From: Actinoalloteichus hoggarensis | Lineage (GTDB): Bacteria; Actinomycetota; Actinomycetes; Mycobacteriales; Pseudonocardiaceae | NCBI RefSeq assembly: GCF_002234535.1 | Contig: NZ_CP022521.1 | Span: 4,340,001-4,404,000 of the forward strand | Direction of reading: 5' to 3' | DNA: 64,000 bases | Part shown: one piece after another, positions 33,703 to 43,071 of the stretch | Layout of the letters: each line of letters begins with the position of its first letter | Position numbering within the stretch: the stretch's first letter is position 1 | Notes under the pieces: model-generated | The model's database searches: none | Seen by the model: only the letters and a program-made list of their open reading frames with translations | Told to the model about the DNA's origin: nothing | Translations under genes and position numbers: made by a program

Positions 33703-34560
33703 TCAGGCCGCCAGCGCCGCCCGCAGGAAGGCGAGGCCGTCCACGGCGATGTCGTCCTGGGCCGCGGCCAGCGGACGCCACACCGACGCGGCCACCGCGA
33801 TGGCGTCGTTGTGGGCGGTGAAGGACTCGATGCACAGGGCGCCCCGGTATCCGACCGTCCGCAGCGCGCCGAGGAAGCCCGGCCAGTCGAGGTGATCGGC
33901 CCCCGGCGTTCCCCGATCGTTGGCACACACCTGGACGTGCGCGACGCGGTCCCCGGCGGCCAGGATCGGCGCGACGAGGTCGCGCTCCTCGATGTTCAGA
34001 TGGTAGGTGTCCAGCATCAGGCCGACCGACGCCGACGGCAGCTCGGCCACGGCGGTCAGGGCCTGCTCGACGGTGTTGAGGACGCTGGTCTCGTAACGGT
34101 TGAGCGGTTCGACGGCCAGCCGGACGCCCCGCTCCCCCGCGTAGTCCGCGATCGGGGCGAGGCTCTCCCGGAACCGGCGGTACACCGCGTCGCGTTCGGC
34201 GGCGTCCATCCGCCAGGTGCGGCCGACCTCGGAGTACAGCGGGCCGCCCACCACGGTGCTGCCCAGGCGGACCGCCACGTCGACGCAGTGCCGCAGGTAG
34301 TCCTGGGTGGCGACGATCTGCTCGTCGGGTGCGGCGACGAGGTTGCGACCCGTCGACGTCACGGCGCACACGGCCGCCGTGGTCAGTCCGTGCTCGTCGA
34401 GCAGTTCCGCGGCACGCCCGACGTCGATGTCGTCGCGCTGTTCGACCGGCAGCTCCACCGCGTCGAATCCCCAGCCCGCGATGCGGGGCACGAGCCTCGA
34501 CAGCGCCGCGTCGCTCAGCGGCGACTCCCAGACCCAGGTGTTCACTCCGATCGGGAACAT
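33703..34560 (-). CDS. Sugar phosphate isomerase/epimerase (TIM barrel)
   Basis: A 285-aa xylose-isomerase-like TIM barrel related to D-psicose/tagatose 3-epimerases. The start MFPIGVNTWVWESP and GFDAVELPVE are typical first strands; metal-binding acids are in LAVEPLNRYETSV (Glu), GLMLDTYHLNIE (Asp, His) and YRGALCIESF (Glu), and VAHVQVCANDRGTPG carries the usual His. ATG 34560 has AAGGAG 5 nt upstream. It lies downstream of the sugar ABC operon on the same strand but behind a terminator (35072-35113), so it may have its own promoter. The link suggests epimerisation of the imported sugar. Confidence 0.88.
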   Translation of the reverse strand: MFPIGVNTWVWESPLSDAALSRLVPRIAGWGFDAVELPVEQRDDIDVGRAAELLDEHGLTTAAVCAVTSTGRNLVAAPDEQIVATQDYLRHCVDVAVRLGSTVVGGPLYSEVGRTWRMDAAERDAVYRRFRESLAPIADYAGERGVRLAVEPLNRYETSVLNTVEQALTAVAELPSASVGLMLDTYHLNIEERDLVAPILAAGDRVAHVQVCANDRGTPGADHLDWPGFLGALRTVGYRGALCIESFTAHNDAIAVAASVWRPLAAAQDDIAVDGLAFLRAALAA

Positions 34561-35129
34561 CGATCTCCTTCACTCACGACGTCGGTCGGCCGCGGGCGGC
34601 GGGCCGGGGACGGACGGGACTTGGTCGGGATGAGCGGGCCGGACCCGCGGGCGGTGGTCGCGGCCGGCCCCTCATCGGCGAACTCGTTCGGAGCGGGTGA
34701 GCGGGCCGGCGGGCGCACCCGGTCGAGCACACGCAGGACACGCCTGGGCGAGCCGGACCGCGCGACGGACCGGACGAGGAACGGTCGGCGGCGAAGGGAG
34801 CGGACGGTCGAACCGGACCACGAGCGTCGGGCGGCGGCCCCGCACCCGGGCTCGGGGCGGCGGCTCGACCCCGAACAGCGGTGTATCGCGGGCCGCGGAG
34901 CCTCGAGCGGCAGTCACCTCCGGCACGGCGGTCCGGGGTACGACGATCACCGACGCGACGCGGCGGCCGACCCGGTGCGGGCCGACCCGGACGGTACGTC
35001 GAGGGCGACGGTCGCAGGCGGCGCGACCAGGCGATCGGCGGTCCTGCGACGCGGTCGGGAGTCGGCGCGAGGCGGGAGTGCTCGCCACGGCGGCGGTGGG
35101 CGAGCACTCCCGCTTCGACGCCCCTACCG
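34561..35129. other. 569-bp intergenic region with a terminator
   Basis: Only the hairpin at 35072-35113 is recognised; open frames here are Arg/Pro-rich and unsupported. Confidence 0.55.
35072..35113 (-). terminator. Hairpin after the sugar ABC operon
   Basis: gcgggagtgctcgcc (35072-35086) pairs perfectly with ggcgagcactcccgc (35099-35113), just past the binding-protein stop at 35130. Confidence 0.7.
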
Positions 35130-36317
35130 TCAGCCTCCCCACTCCTCGGGGAAGCCGGGCAGGTCCTCGCACCCGCAGAGGGCGTAATGCTGTGGCGGCA
35201 TGCCCTCCTGCAGGTAGGAGTCCAGGTTGTCCTCGGTCACGACGGGCTGCGGCAGCCGCCACTCGCGAGGAACCTCCTCGCCGTTGAGGATGCGCAGGGC
35301 GGCGATCACGGGCGTCCGCCACTGGAAGGTGGGATAACCGGGCGCGATCGCGGTCAGGTCCTTGTCCCGCCAGGCCTGCAGGAAGTCCTGCTGGTCCTCG
35401 CCCACGATCGGCGGGATCTCCATCCCGGCGTCCTCGAAAGCCTCGGTCACGGCCACCGACGTCGCGCCCGCGTCCATCCACACCCCGTCCAGGCCGCCCG
35501 TGCGCTGGATGTAGTCGGAGACGATGTTCTTCGCCGTGGCCGGGTCGTCCTCGGTGAACTGGACGCCGACGATCTCCAGGTCGCTGTCCTCGAAGACCTG
35601 TTCGGCGGCGGCCCACCGATGTTCCAGCACGTCGACGCCGGGGGCGATCCGCAGCGCCAGCACCGAACCACCGGGCTCGACCTCGTCCCGCAGGAACTCG
35701 GCGCCCGCCGCACCGTAGGCGTAGCCGCCGATGGGGCTGATGAACGTGACCGGACAGTCCGTCTCCACGCCTCGGTCGAAGACGATCACCGGAACCTCGC
35801 CGCAGGCCGCCTCCACGGCGGGCGTGAGCGTGGCGGTCGTGTTGGGCGAGACGATGAGGGCGTCGCAGTCCTGCCCCGCCAGCGAGCCGATGTCGGAGAT
35901 CTGCTTGTCGTCCTGGCCCTGTCCGTCGAGGGCGGTGAAGTTCTCGATCTCCGGATGCAGGTCGACCTCGGCCTGCATGGTGCGCCAGCCGACCGCGCGC
36001 CAGGAGTTGAACAGTCCGGCGTTGGAGAAGCACAGATTGTACGGCCCCTCCTGCTGGTACTCGCTGGTGTCGACCATCTCGGGATCGATCATCTGCTCCC
36101 AGGGCCGGTCCTCCGGGCCTTCCGGAGCGGCCTCCCGCAGCGCCATCTGCGCCTCGTAGTCCGACTGCACGAAGAACTCCGAGTCGGCAGCCGCGTCGGC
36201 CCCCGTGGTCTCCGTGCCCGCGTCGGTGTCGGCGGGCACCTCACTGGTGCACGCGCCGAGCACCAGCAGGGCCGCCGCCGACATGATCGTCAGGGTCGAC
36301 CGGGTTCTTACCCTCAT
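35130..36317 (-). CDS. Ribose-type sugar-binding lipoprotein of an ABC importer
   Basis: A 395-aa periplasmic-binding-protein family 4 lipoprotein, lipidated at C23 (VLGACTS). NLCFSNAGLFNSWRAVGWRTMQAE begins lobe 1, LAGQDCDALIVSPNTTATLTPAVEAA and VPVIVFDRGVETDCPVTFISPIGG are the family's ligand-contact segments, and ATAKNIVSDYIQRTGGLDGVWMDAGATSVAVTEAF is lobe 2. Extra Cys residues (CFSNAG, GQDC, EAACG, TDCP, ALCGCED) suggest disulfides. ATG 36317 has AAGGAGAGG upstream and overlaps the permease stop (ATGA). It is the last gene of the four-gene operon. The sugar is unknown. Confidence 0.92.
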   Translation of the reverse strand: MRVRTRSTLTIMSAAALLVLGACTSEVPADTDAGTETTGADAAADSEFFVQSDYEAQMALREAAPEGPEDRPWEQMIDPEMVDTSEYQQEGPYNLCFSNAGLFNSWRAVGWRTMQAEVDLHPEIENFTALDGQGQDDKQISDIGSLAGQDCDALIVSPNTTATLTPAVEAACGEVPVIVFDRGVETDCPVTFISPIGGYAYGAAGAEFLRDEVEPGGSVLALRIAPGVDVLEHRWAAAEQVFEDSDLEIVGVQFTEDDPATAKNIVSDYIQRTGGLDGVWMDAGATSVAVTEAFEDAGMEIPPIVGEDQQDFLQAWRDKDLTAIAPGYPTFQWRTPVIAALRILNGEEVPREWRLPQPVVTEDNLDSYLQEGMPPQHYALCGCEDLPGFPEEWGG

Positions 36318-37330
36318 CGCCTCTCCTTCGTCGGGTGGGGAACGCGTCGGCGCCGCGACCACGAGACCGCCCCGAGGGCGACGGCGGCGATGACGATGAC
36401 GCCTTGCACGGCGGACTCCAGGGCACCGGAGACGCCGAGCATGGTGAGCAGGGTGAACAGGGTCTGCAGTGACAGCGCCCCGGCCATCGCGGCCACGACG
36501 GAGCCTCGGCCGCCGCCGAGGGCGACGCCGCCGAGCACCACGGCCGTGATCGCCTCGAACTCCATGCCGTTGCCCGCCTGCGCCGAGATGCCGGTGAAGC
36601 CGCCGACGAGCACCGCGGCCATCGCCGCCGCGAGGCCGGACAGGACGAACGCCAGCACGCGCAGCCGATGCACCCGGACGCCGGACAGCGCGGCGGCGGC
36701 GTCGTTGTCTCCGGTGGCGACGAGGGTCCGCCCGGTGTCGGAGCGCATGAACAGCACCGCGGCGAGGGCGACGACCGCCAGGACGACCACCGCCCACGGC
36801 AGCCACGGCAGGCCGGGCACCATTCCCCGGCCCAGGGTGCGGTAGCCGTCGGACAGGTACCCGCGCGGGGCGCCCTGCGTCCAGAAGAACACCGCGCCCT
36901 GCAGGATGAGCATCATTCCGAGCGTGGTGATGAACGAGGGCACCGCGAGCACCGTGGACACCAGGCCGTTGACCAGTCCGACGACCATGCCCGCGGCGAG
37001 CAGGATCACCACGGCCAGCGGCCAGGGCATGTCGGGGGCGATGTTGAACAGCTCGGCGGCGACGACCACGCCCACCGTGACGACGGAGCCCACGGACAGG
37101 TCGAAGCCGCCGGAGACCATGACGAAGTACTGGCCGGCCGCCAGGATGATCAGCGGCGCGGCCCGTCGGATGAAGGCGAGCAGCCGATCGGGCTCGTAGA
37201 ACCCGATGTCGACGAAGGCGAGCACGATCAGGAGCACGCCGAGCAGGACGAACACCGGGGTGCTCGCCGACAGGGCGGCGGGCAGGCGGAGGCCGCGAGG
37301 GCGTGCCTCGGGGGCGGCGGTGTCACTCAT
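36314..37330 (-). CDS. Sugar ABC transporter permease (second)
   Basis: A 338-aa RbsC-type membrane permease with about eight to ten hydrophobic segments; IRRAAPLIILAAGQYFVMVSGGFDLSVGSVV and ITAVVLGGVALGGGRGSVVAAMAG are the conserved family regions, the latter the loop contacting the ATPase. ATG 37330 is chosen because it overlaps the upstream permease stop as ATGA; the open frame upstream of it is a shadow. It pairs with the other permease to form the channel. Confidence 0.92.
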   Translation of the reverse strand: MSDTAAPEARPRGLRLPAALSASTPVFVLLGVLLIVLAFVDIGFYEPDRLLAFIRRAAPLIILAAGQYFVMVSGGFDLSVGSVVTVGVVVAAELFNIAPDMPWPLAVVILLAAGMVVGLVNGLVSTVLAVPSFITTLGMMLILQGAVFFWTQGAPRGYLSDGYRTLGRGMVPGLPWLPWAVVVLAVVALAAVLFMRSDTGRTLVATGDNDAAAALSGVRVHRLRVLAFVLSGLAAAMAAVLVGGFTGISAQAGNGMEFEAITAVVLGGVALGGGRGSVVAAMAGALSLQTLFTLLTMLGVSGALESAVQGVIVIAAVALGAVSWSRRRRVPHPTKERR

Positions 37331-38361
37331 CCCGACCTCCGTTGGTCCTGCTGCCCGCGGCGGGCGACGCTCTGCCTGGCGTAGAGGGCGACCGCCGCGA
37401 TGATCACCACGCCGCGCACGACGTTCTTGAAGAACGGATCGACGCCGACCTGGTCGAAGACGTTGTCGAGGACCGAGAGGATCAGGACGCCGCCGATGGT
37501 GCCCACGACGCCGCCCCGACCGCCTGCGAGCAGGCTGCCGCCGAGGACGACGGCCGCGATCGACACGAGGTCGTACTGGCCGTCGGTGCCCGCCAGCGGC
37601 GCCCCGGCGCCGAGCCTGCTCGCCAGGAAGACCCCGGCCAGGCCGGCGCACAGCGAGCACAGCACGTGGGCGGCGATCACCGTGCGGTCGGTGCGGACGC
37701 CGGAGAGCCTGGCGACCTCGCGATCGCCGCCGACCGCGTAGATGTGGTGGCCGAGGCTGGTGCGCCGCAGCACGAACCAGGTGAGCGTGGCGACGGCGGC
37801 GACGAGGAAGACCGACACCGGCAGCGGGCCGATCCGGTCGTAGCCGAGGCGCTGGAACTCGGTCGGCACGTCGCCCGCCGGGCCGGTGTAGGTGTTCTCC
37901 AGGTAGCCCCGCAGGATCAGCGCCACGCCGAGGGTGGCGATGAAGGCGTTGACCTTCAGCTTCGTCACGATCAGGCCGTTGCCGAGGCCGACGAGACCTG
38001 CCAGCAGCAGGGCGGCGGCGACGCCCGCGACGATGCCCGCCGCCTCCATCACCTGCGCGGTGATGAGCGTGACGAGACTGATCAGGTAGGCGACGGAGAG
38101 GTCCAGGGAGCCCGCGAGGATGGCGTAGGTCTGGCCGATCGCGACCAGCCCGAGGGCGGCGGAGTTCTGCAGGATGGTCACCGTGTTGGCGACGGTGACG
38201 AAGTCCCCGCCGCGCATGCCGACGATGACCCAGCCGATCAGGTAGACGGCGACGAGCGCGAGGTAGACCAGCACGACCGGATCGGCGAGTCCCGCCCGCG
38301 ATCGGGCCGGGGCGACCCGCGACAACGGAGGCGGAGCGGTCGTGCCGCCCTGGGGCGTCAT
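37327..38361 (-). CDS. Sugar ABC transporter permease (first)
   Basis: A 344-aa RbsC-type permease. Conserved segments include NSAALGLVAIGQTYAILAGSLDLSVAYLISL, VTKLKVNAFIATLGVALILRGYL and IAAVVLGGSLLAGGRGGVVGTIGG. ATG 38361 overlaps the ATPase stop as ATGA and its own stop overlaps the next permease start in the same way. The N-terminal ~25 residues are a Pro-rich cytoplasmic leader. Confidence 0.92.
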   Translation of the reverse strand: MTPQGGTTAPPPLSRVAPARSRAGLADPVVLVYLALVAVYLIGWVIVGMRGGDFVTVANTVTILQNSAALGLVAIGQTYAILAGSLDLSVAYLISLVTLITAQVMEAAGIVAGVAAALLLAGLVGLGNGLIVTKLKVNAFIATLGVALILRGYLENTYTGPAGDVPTEFQRLGYDRIGPLPVSVFLVAAVATLTWFVLRRTSLGHHIYAVGGDREVARLSGVRTDRTVIAAHVLCSLCAGLAGVFLASRLGAGAPLAGTDGQYDLVSIAAVVLGGSLLAGGRGGVVGTIGGVLILSVLDNVFDQVGVDPFFKNVVRGVVIIAAVALYARQSVARRGQQDQRRSG

Positions 38362-39875
38362 GCGGCGCTCTCCGCGCCGGTGCTCAGTCTCATGATCTCC
38401 TCCTCGCCGACGCCCGGAGGCAGCTCGCCCGCGACGGCGCCGTCTCTGAGCACCACGATCCGATCGCTCATCCCGATGAGTTCCGGCAGTTCCGAGGACA
38501 CCATCAGCACCGCCATGCCCTGTCGGGCCAGGTCGCGGACGAGTTCGTGGATGGCGGCCTTGGCACCGACGTCCACGCCCCGCGTCGGCTCGTCCAGCAC
38601 GAGGACCCCCGGCCGGACCGCGAGCCACTTGGCGAGCACCACCTTCTGCTGGTTTCCGCCGGAGAGCAGCCGCACCTCCTGGCCGCTGCCCTGCGCACCG
38701 ATTCGCAGGCTCGCCAGCAGCTCGGTGACGTCGGCGGTCCCGGCGCGGCGGCGGCCGGTGAACACGCCGCGCACCACCAGCAGCGCGTTGTCTCGGATGG
38801 ACTGTCGCAGGGCCAGCCCCTCGGCCTTGCGATCCTCGGTGACCAGGCCGATGCCCGCCCGGATCGCGGCCCTCGGCGAGGTCGGGCGCAGCGGCGAGCC
38901 GTCCAGGGTCATCTCACCGGTGGTGAACGGGGCCGCGCCGAAGACGGCGTGGGCGAGCGAGCTCCGACCGGAGCCCTGGAGCCCTGCGACGCCCACGATC
39001 TCCCCCGCGCGGACCGCCAGGTCGATGCCGCGCAGTCGGGCATTGCCCGCCCCGCGCAGGCGCAGCCGCACGGCCCCGAGGTCGGTCTGGTCGGCACGGT
39101 CCGGGTAGTAGTCGCCGAGTTCGCGACCGACCATCAATCGGATCAGGTCGTCGGCGGTGACGTCGCGGGTGGGCCGACAGGCGGTGCGACGGCCGTCCTT
39201 CAGGACGGTCACCCGGTCGGACAGATCGAAGATCTCCCGCATTCGATGCGAGATGTAGAGGATTCCGATGCCGCGTTCGACCAGGCGCCGAACTAACGAG
39301 TACAGCAGTTCGACCTCGTGATCGGCCAGTGCGGCGGTGGGCTCGTCCATCACGACGATGCGTGCGTCGCCCGCCAGCGCCTTGACGATCTCGACGACCT
39401 GCTGCTGGGCGACGGAGAGTCGACGCACCGGGGCGGCCGGGTCGATGGAGGTCTCGCCGATGTCGGCGAGCAGCGCGGCGGTCCGCTCCGCCATCGCCCG
39501 ACGATCGACGACGCCCGCGAACCTGCCCAGCGGATCGGCGCGCCTCGGCTCCCGTCCGAGGAAGACGTTCTCGGCGACGGTGCGGTCGGCCAGCAGCGTC
39601 AGTTCCTGGTAGATGATGGCGACGCCCGAGGCCTGTGCCTCGACCGGGTGGGTGAAGGCGACCGGCTCGCCGTCGATGCGGACGGTGCCCGCGTCGGGGG
39701 CATGCACACCGGCGAGGACCTTCATCAAGGTGGACTTGCCCGCGCCGTTCTCGCCGACGACGGCATGCACCTCGCCCGCGTGGAGATCCAGGTCCACTTC
39801 GGTCAGCACCGGGACGCCGACGAAGCTCTTCGAGATCCCGCTCATCGCCAGCAGGCACGGCGACTGGTCCCCCAC
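38358..39875 (-). CDS. Sugar ABC transporter ATP-binding protein (RbsA type, two ATPase domains)
   Basis: A 505-aa tandem ATPase. Domain 1: Walker A GENGAGKST, signature LSVAQQQVVEIVKAL, Walker B RIVVMDEPTAAL. Domain 2 has the degenerate Walker A GLQGSGRSS usual for the second half of RbsA-like proteins, then the signature LLSGGNQQKVVLAKWL and VLVLDEPTRGVDVGAK. GTG 39875 has GGGGGAGG 6 nt upstream; the frame extends to 39980 but runs through the operator region. It is the first gene of the operon, and its translation is coupled to the permeases by ATGA overlaps. Confidence 0.93.
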   Translation of the reverse strand: MGDQSPCLLAMSGISKSFVGVPVLTEVDLDLHAGEVHAVVGENGAGKSTLMKVLAGVHAPDAGTVRIDGEPVAFTHPVEAQASGVAIIYQELTLLADRTVAENVFLGREPRRADPLGRFAGVVDRRAMAERTAALLADIGETSIDPAAPVRRLSVAQQQVVEIVKALAGDARIVVMDEPTAALADHEVELLYSLVRRLVERGIGILYISHRMREIFDLSDRVTVLKDGRRTACRPTRDVTADDLIRLMVGRELGDYYPDRADQTDLGAVRLRLRGAGNARLRGIDLAVRAGEIVGVAGLQGSGRSSLAHAVFGAAPFTTGEMTLDGSPLRPTSPRAAIRAGIGLVTEDRKAEGLALRQSIRDNALLVVRGVFTGRRRAGTADVTELLASLRIGAQGSGQEVRLLSGGNQQKVVLAKWLAVRPGVLVLDEPTRGVDVGAKAAIHELVRDLARQGMAVLMVSSELPELIGMSDRIVVLRDGAVAGELPPGVGEEEIMRLSTGAESAA

Positions 39876-40434
39876 GCTGCCTCCCCCTTCGCCGGTGTAA
39901 CTCAGGTCACTGTATGGACTTTCGCCCACTTTGACCAGAAGGCTGATCGACCAGGAGGAAAGTTGTCCGACTTGAGACAAGTCCGGTACGTACCGTAACG
40001 ATCACGAAAGTCGCTCGGAACCACCGGTCGTCGCCCCGATCGATCCGCCGTTCGCGCACCGGGACGAATCGGCGGACGCCGGGGTCCACGGCGACTCGCG
40101 CGCCACCGGCGAAAGCCGCCCGTGGGGCCGGCCGGGCCGGCCGTGCGCCCACCCGATCGACGGAGTCGTCTCGCCTCGGGACCGCCCGCCCGCGCAGGCG
40201 CCCCGGCGGATCGTCGTTCGCGGCCCGCCGGGCCGGGCCACACGGCCCGCGCCCCGCGTACACCGAGAGAAGACGATCGCCGCCGACGCCGCTCACCGGC
40301 CCGGGACGGACCCGCGCCGCGCGTACGATGTGTGCTCGCCTGGGCAGCCGCCTGCCGCACGGCCACACGCCGCGCCGGTCGCGTCGTGCCCGTCGTCGCA
40401 GACAGAGTCATCGAACGATCGAGGTGCAACCCGC
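39876..40434. other. 559-bp divergent intergenic region with paired palindromes
   Basis: The half next to the ABC operon is AT-richer and contains two adjacent palindromes (39969-39995). The half next to valS is GC-rich with no recognised element. Confidence 0.55.
39969..39995. promoter_or_regulatory. Two abutting palindromes, likely operators of the sugar ABC operon
   Basis: gacttg-aga-caagtc (39969-39983) is directly followed by the 12-bp palindrome cggtacgtaccg (39984-39995), about 95-120 nt upstream of the ATPase start. Such sites fit a repressor of sugar uptake, but no regulator gene is adjacent and neither matches a consensus I know well. Confidence 0.45.
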
Positions 40435-43071
40435 GTGCCTGTGCACACGCCGAACATGCCGGAACGGCCGTCGCTGGACGGTCTGGAGGCCAAGTGGACG
40501 CAACGCTGGGAGGAGACCGGGGTCTACCGGTTCGACGCGCCCGGCGATCGCGCCTCGGTGTTCTCCATCGACACCCCGCCGCCTACGGTCAGCGGCTCCC
40601 TACACGTAGGGCACGTCTTCTCCTACACCCACACCGACATCGTGGCCCGGTTCCAGCGGATGCGCGGCAGGCACGTCTTCTATCCGATGGGCTGGGACGA
40701 CAACGGCCTCCCCACCGAGCGCCGGGTGCAGAACCACTACGGGGTGCGGTGTGATCCCGCGCTGCCGTACGACCCGGAGCTGCCGGTGCCGGAGCCGATG
40801 GTCAAGAAGGGCGCCCGCCCGGTCTTCGACGTCTCACGACGCAACTTCGTCGAACTGTGCGAGCGGCTGACCGCCGAGGACGAGCAGGTCTTCGAACAGC
40901 TGTGGCGGCGGCTCGGCCTGTCGGTGGACTGGTCGATGACCTACACCACCATCGGTCGCCGGGCGCAGCGGATCTCGCAGCTCGCCTTCCTCCGGCTCCT
41001 GGCCGACGGCCAGGCATACCAGAAGGAGGCGCCGACGCTGTGGGACGTCGGGTTCCGCACCGCGGTGGCCCAGGCCGAACTGGAGGACCGAGAGCACGCG
41101 GGCGCCTGGCATCGCATCGCGTTCGCCGGCCCGGACGACGAGCCGGTGTTCATCGAGACCACCAGGCCCGAGCTGCTGCCCGCCTGTGTCGCGCTGATCG
41201 CCCATCCCGACGACGAGCGGTACCGGCCGTTGTTCGGTCGTCGCGTGCGGACGCCCGTGTTCGGCGTGGAGGTTCCGGTGCTCGCCCATCCGGCGGCCGA
41301 GCCGGATCGGGGCGCGGGCATCGCGATGTGCTGCACCTTCGGCGACCTCACCGACGTGCAGTGGTGGCGGGAGCTGGACCTGCCCGCGCGCACGATCGTC
41401 GGCCGCGACGGCCGCATCCTGGCCGAGCCTCCCTCGGGACTGGACGACGCCGAGGGCCGCGCGCGCTACGCCGAGCTGGTCGGGGCCACCGTGCACACCG
41501 CGCGCGAGCGTGTCGTCGCGATGCTGCGCGACAGCGGTGATCTCGACGGCGACCCACGACCCACGGTGCGGCCGGTGAAGTTCTACGAGAAGGGCGACAA
41601 GCCGCTGGAGATCGTCTCCAGCAGGCAGTGGTTCATCCGGTCCGTCGACCATCGGGAGCGGCTGCTGGAACGCGGCGCCGAACTGGACTGGCATCCGGCC
41701 TACATGAAGGCCAGGTACGACGACTGGGTGCGCGGGCTCACCAGCGACTGGCTGATCAGCAGGCAGCGGTTCTTCGGCGTGCCCTTCCCGGTCTGGTACC
41801 GGCTGGACGAGCACGGGGAGCCGGACCTGTCGGCGCCGATCCTGCCCGCCGAGGACGCCCTGCCCGTCGACCCCTCCTCGGACACGCCCGCCGGTTACAC
41901 CGCCGAGCAGCGGGGCGTGCCCGGCGGCTTCGTCGGGGAGAACGACGTGATGGACACCTGGGCGACGTCCTCGCTCAGCCCCCAGCTGGTCTGCGGATGG
42001 GAGACCGACCCCGCGTTGTACGCCCAGACCTTCCCGATGGACCTGCGCCCACAGGGGCACGACATCATTCGCACCTGGCTGTTCGCCACCGTGCTGCGCG
42101 CCGAGCTGGACGCGCACACGCTGCCGTGGCGGCACGCCGCGCTGTCCGGCTGGATCCTCGATCCCGATCGCAAGAAGATGAGCAAGTCCAAGGGCAACGT
42201 CGTCACACCGATGGGACTGTTGGAGCGGTTCGGCTCCGACGCGGTGCGGTACTGGGCAGCGGGCGGCAGGCCCGGGACCGACACGGCGTTCGACGAGGGG
42301 CAGATGAAGGTCGGGCGCAGGCTCGCCACGAAGCTGCTCAACGCGGGCAGGCTCATCCTCGGCTTCCCGGCCCCGGCGCCGGACGCGGTGGTCGACCGTC
42401 CCCTGGACCAGGCGATGCTCACCTCGCTCGACGAGGTGGTGCGGTCGGCGACCGAGGCGCTGGAGGGCTTCGAGTACACCACCGCGTTGGAGCGGACCGA
42501 GCGCTTCTTCTGGTTCTTCTGCGACGACTACCTGGAGCTGGTGAAGCAGCGGGCCTACGGCGACCTGGAGGACGAGGGGACGCCCGGCGGGGCGGAGTCG
42601 GCCCGGCTGGCGCTGCGCACGGCCCTGTCGACGCTGCTTCGCCTGCTCGCGCCGTTCCTGCCGTACGCGGCGGAGGAGGTCTGGTCGTGGTGGCACGACG
42701 AGACCGTCCACACCGCCCCGTGGCCCACCGCGACGGCCGTCGACACCGCGGCGGCCGGCGCGGCGATCCGGTTCGGCGTGCCGCGGGACGGCACCGAGGG
42801 AGAAGACCGGGGACAGGTGGTCTCCGCCGACGAGCTGCTCACCTCGGCGGGCGCGGTGATCACCGCGATCCGTCGGGCGAAGTCCACCGCGCGGCGATCC
42901 ATGCGCACCCCGGTCCGGCTGGTCCGGGTGCAGGGCCCCTCGGTGTCGCTCTCGGCGCTGAACGCCGCGCGGGACGACATCCGGGCGGCGGGGACGGTGC
43001 GGGTACTGGAGATCGGCCCGGCCGAGGACGTCGAACTGCGGGTCGCGGTGACGCTCGAGGACGAGGAGTGA
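40435..43071 (+). CDS. valS: Valyl-tRNA synthetase, archaeal-like form
   Basis: An 878-aa class I synthetase charging tRNA-Val. The HIGH motif is HVGH in PPPTVSGSLHVGHVFSY, and KMSKSKGNVVTPMG is the KMSKS loop. YPMGWDDNGLPTERRVQNHYGVRCDP replaces the GMDHAGIATQ block of the usual bacterial ValRS, and the editing domain has ETTRPELLPACVALIAHPDDERY. The protein ends with a short tail and lacks an obvious long coiled coil. This resembles the archaeal-type ValRS found in some actinomycetes and may be a second copy. GTG 40435 has gaggtg 8 nt upstream; GTG 40441 and ATG 40456 are alternatives. Confidence 0.92.
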   Translation: MPVHTPNMPERPSLDGLEAKWTQRWEETGVYRFDAPGDRASVFSIDTPPPTVSGSLHVGHVFSYTHTDIVARFQRMRGRHVFYPMGWDDNGLPTERRVQNHYGVRCDPALPYDPELPVPEPMVKKGARPVFDVSRRNFVELCERLTAEDEQVFEQLWRRLGLSVDWSMTYTTIGRRAQRISQLAFLRLLADGQAYQKEAPTLWDVGFRTAVAQAELEDREHAGAWHRIAFAGPDDEPVFIETTRPELLPACVALIAHPDDERYRPLFGRRVRTPVFGVEVPVLAHPAAEPDRGAGIAMCCTFGDLTDVQWWRELDLPARTIVGRDGRILAEPPSGLDDAEGRARYAELVGATVHTARERVVAMLRDSGDLDGDPRPTVRPVKFYEKGDKPLEIVSSRQWFIRSVDHRERLLERGAELDWHPAYMKARYDDWVRGLTSDWLISRQRFFGVPFPVWYRLDEHGEPDLSAPILPAEDALPVDPSSDTPAGYTAEQRGVPGGFVGENDVMDTWATSSLSPQLVCGWETDPALYAQTFPMDLRPQGHDIIRTWLFATVLRAELDAHTLPWRHAALSGWILDPDRKKMSKSKGNVVTPMGLLERFGSDAVRYWAAGGRPGTDTAFDEGQMKVGRRLATKLLNAGRLILGFPAPAPDAVVDRPLDQAMLTSLDEVVRSATEALEGFEYTTALERTERFFWFFCDDYLELVKQRAYGDLEDEGTPGGAESARLALRTALSTLLRLLAPFLPYAAEEVWSWWHDETVHTAPWPTATAVDTAAAGAAIRFGVPRDGTEGEDRGQVVSADELLTSAGAVITAIRRAKSTARRSMRTPVRLVRVQGPSVSLSALNAARDDIRAAGTVRVLEIGPAEDVELRVAVTLEDEE

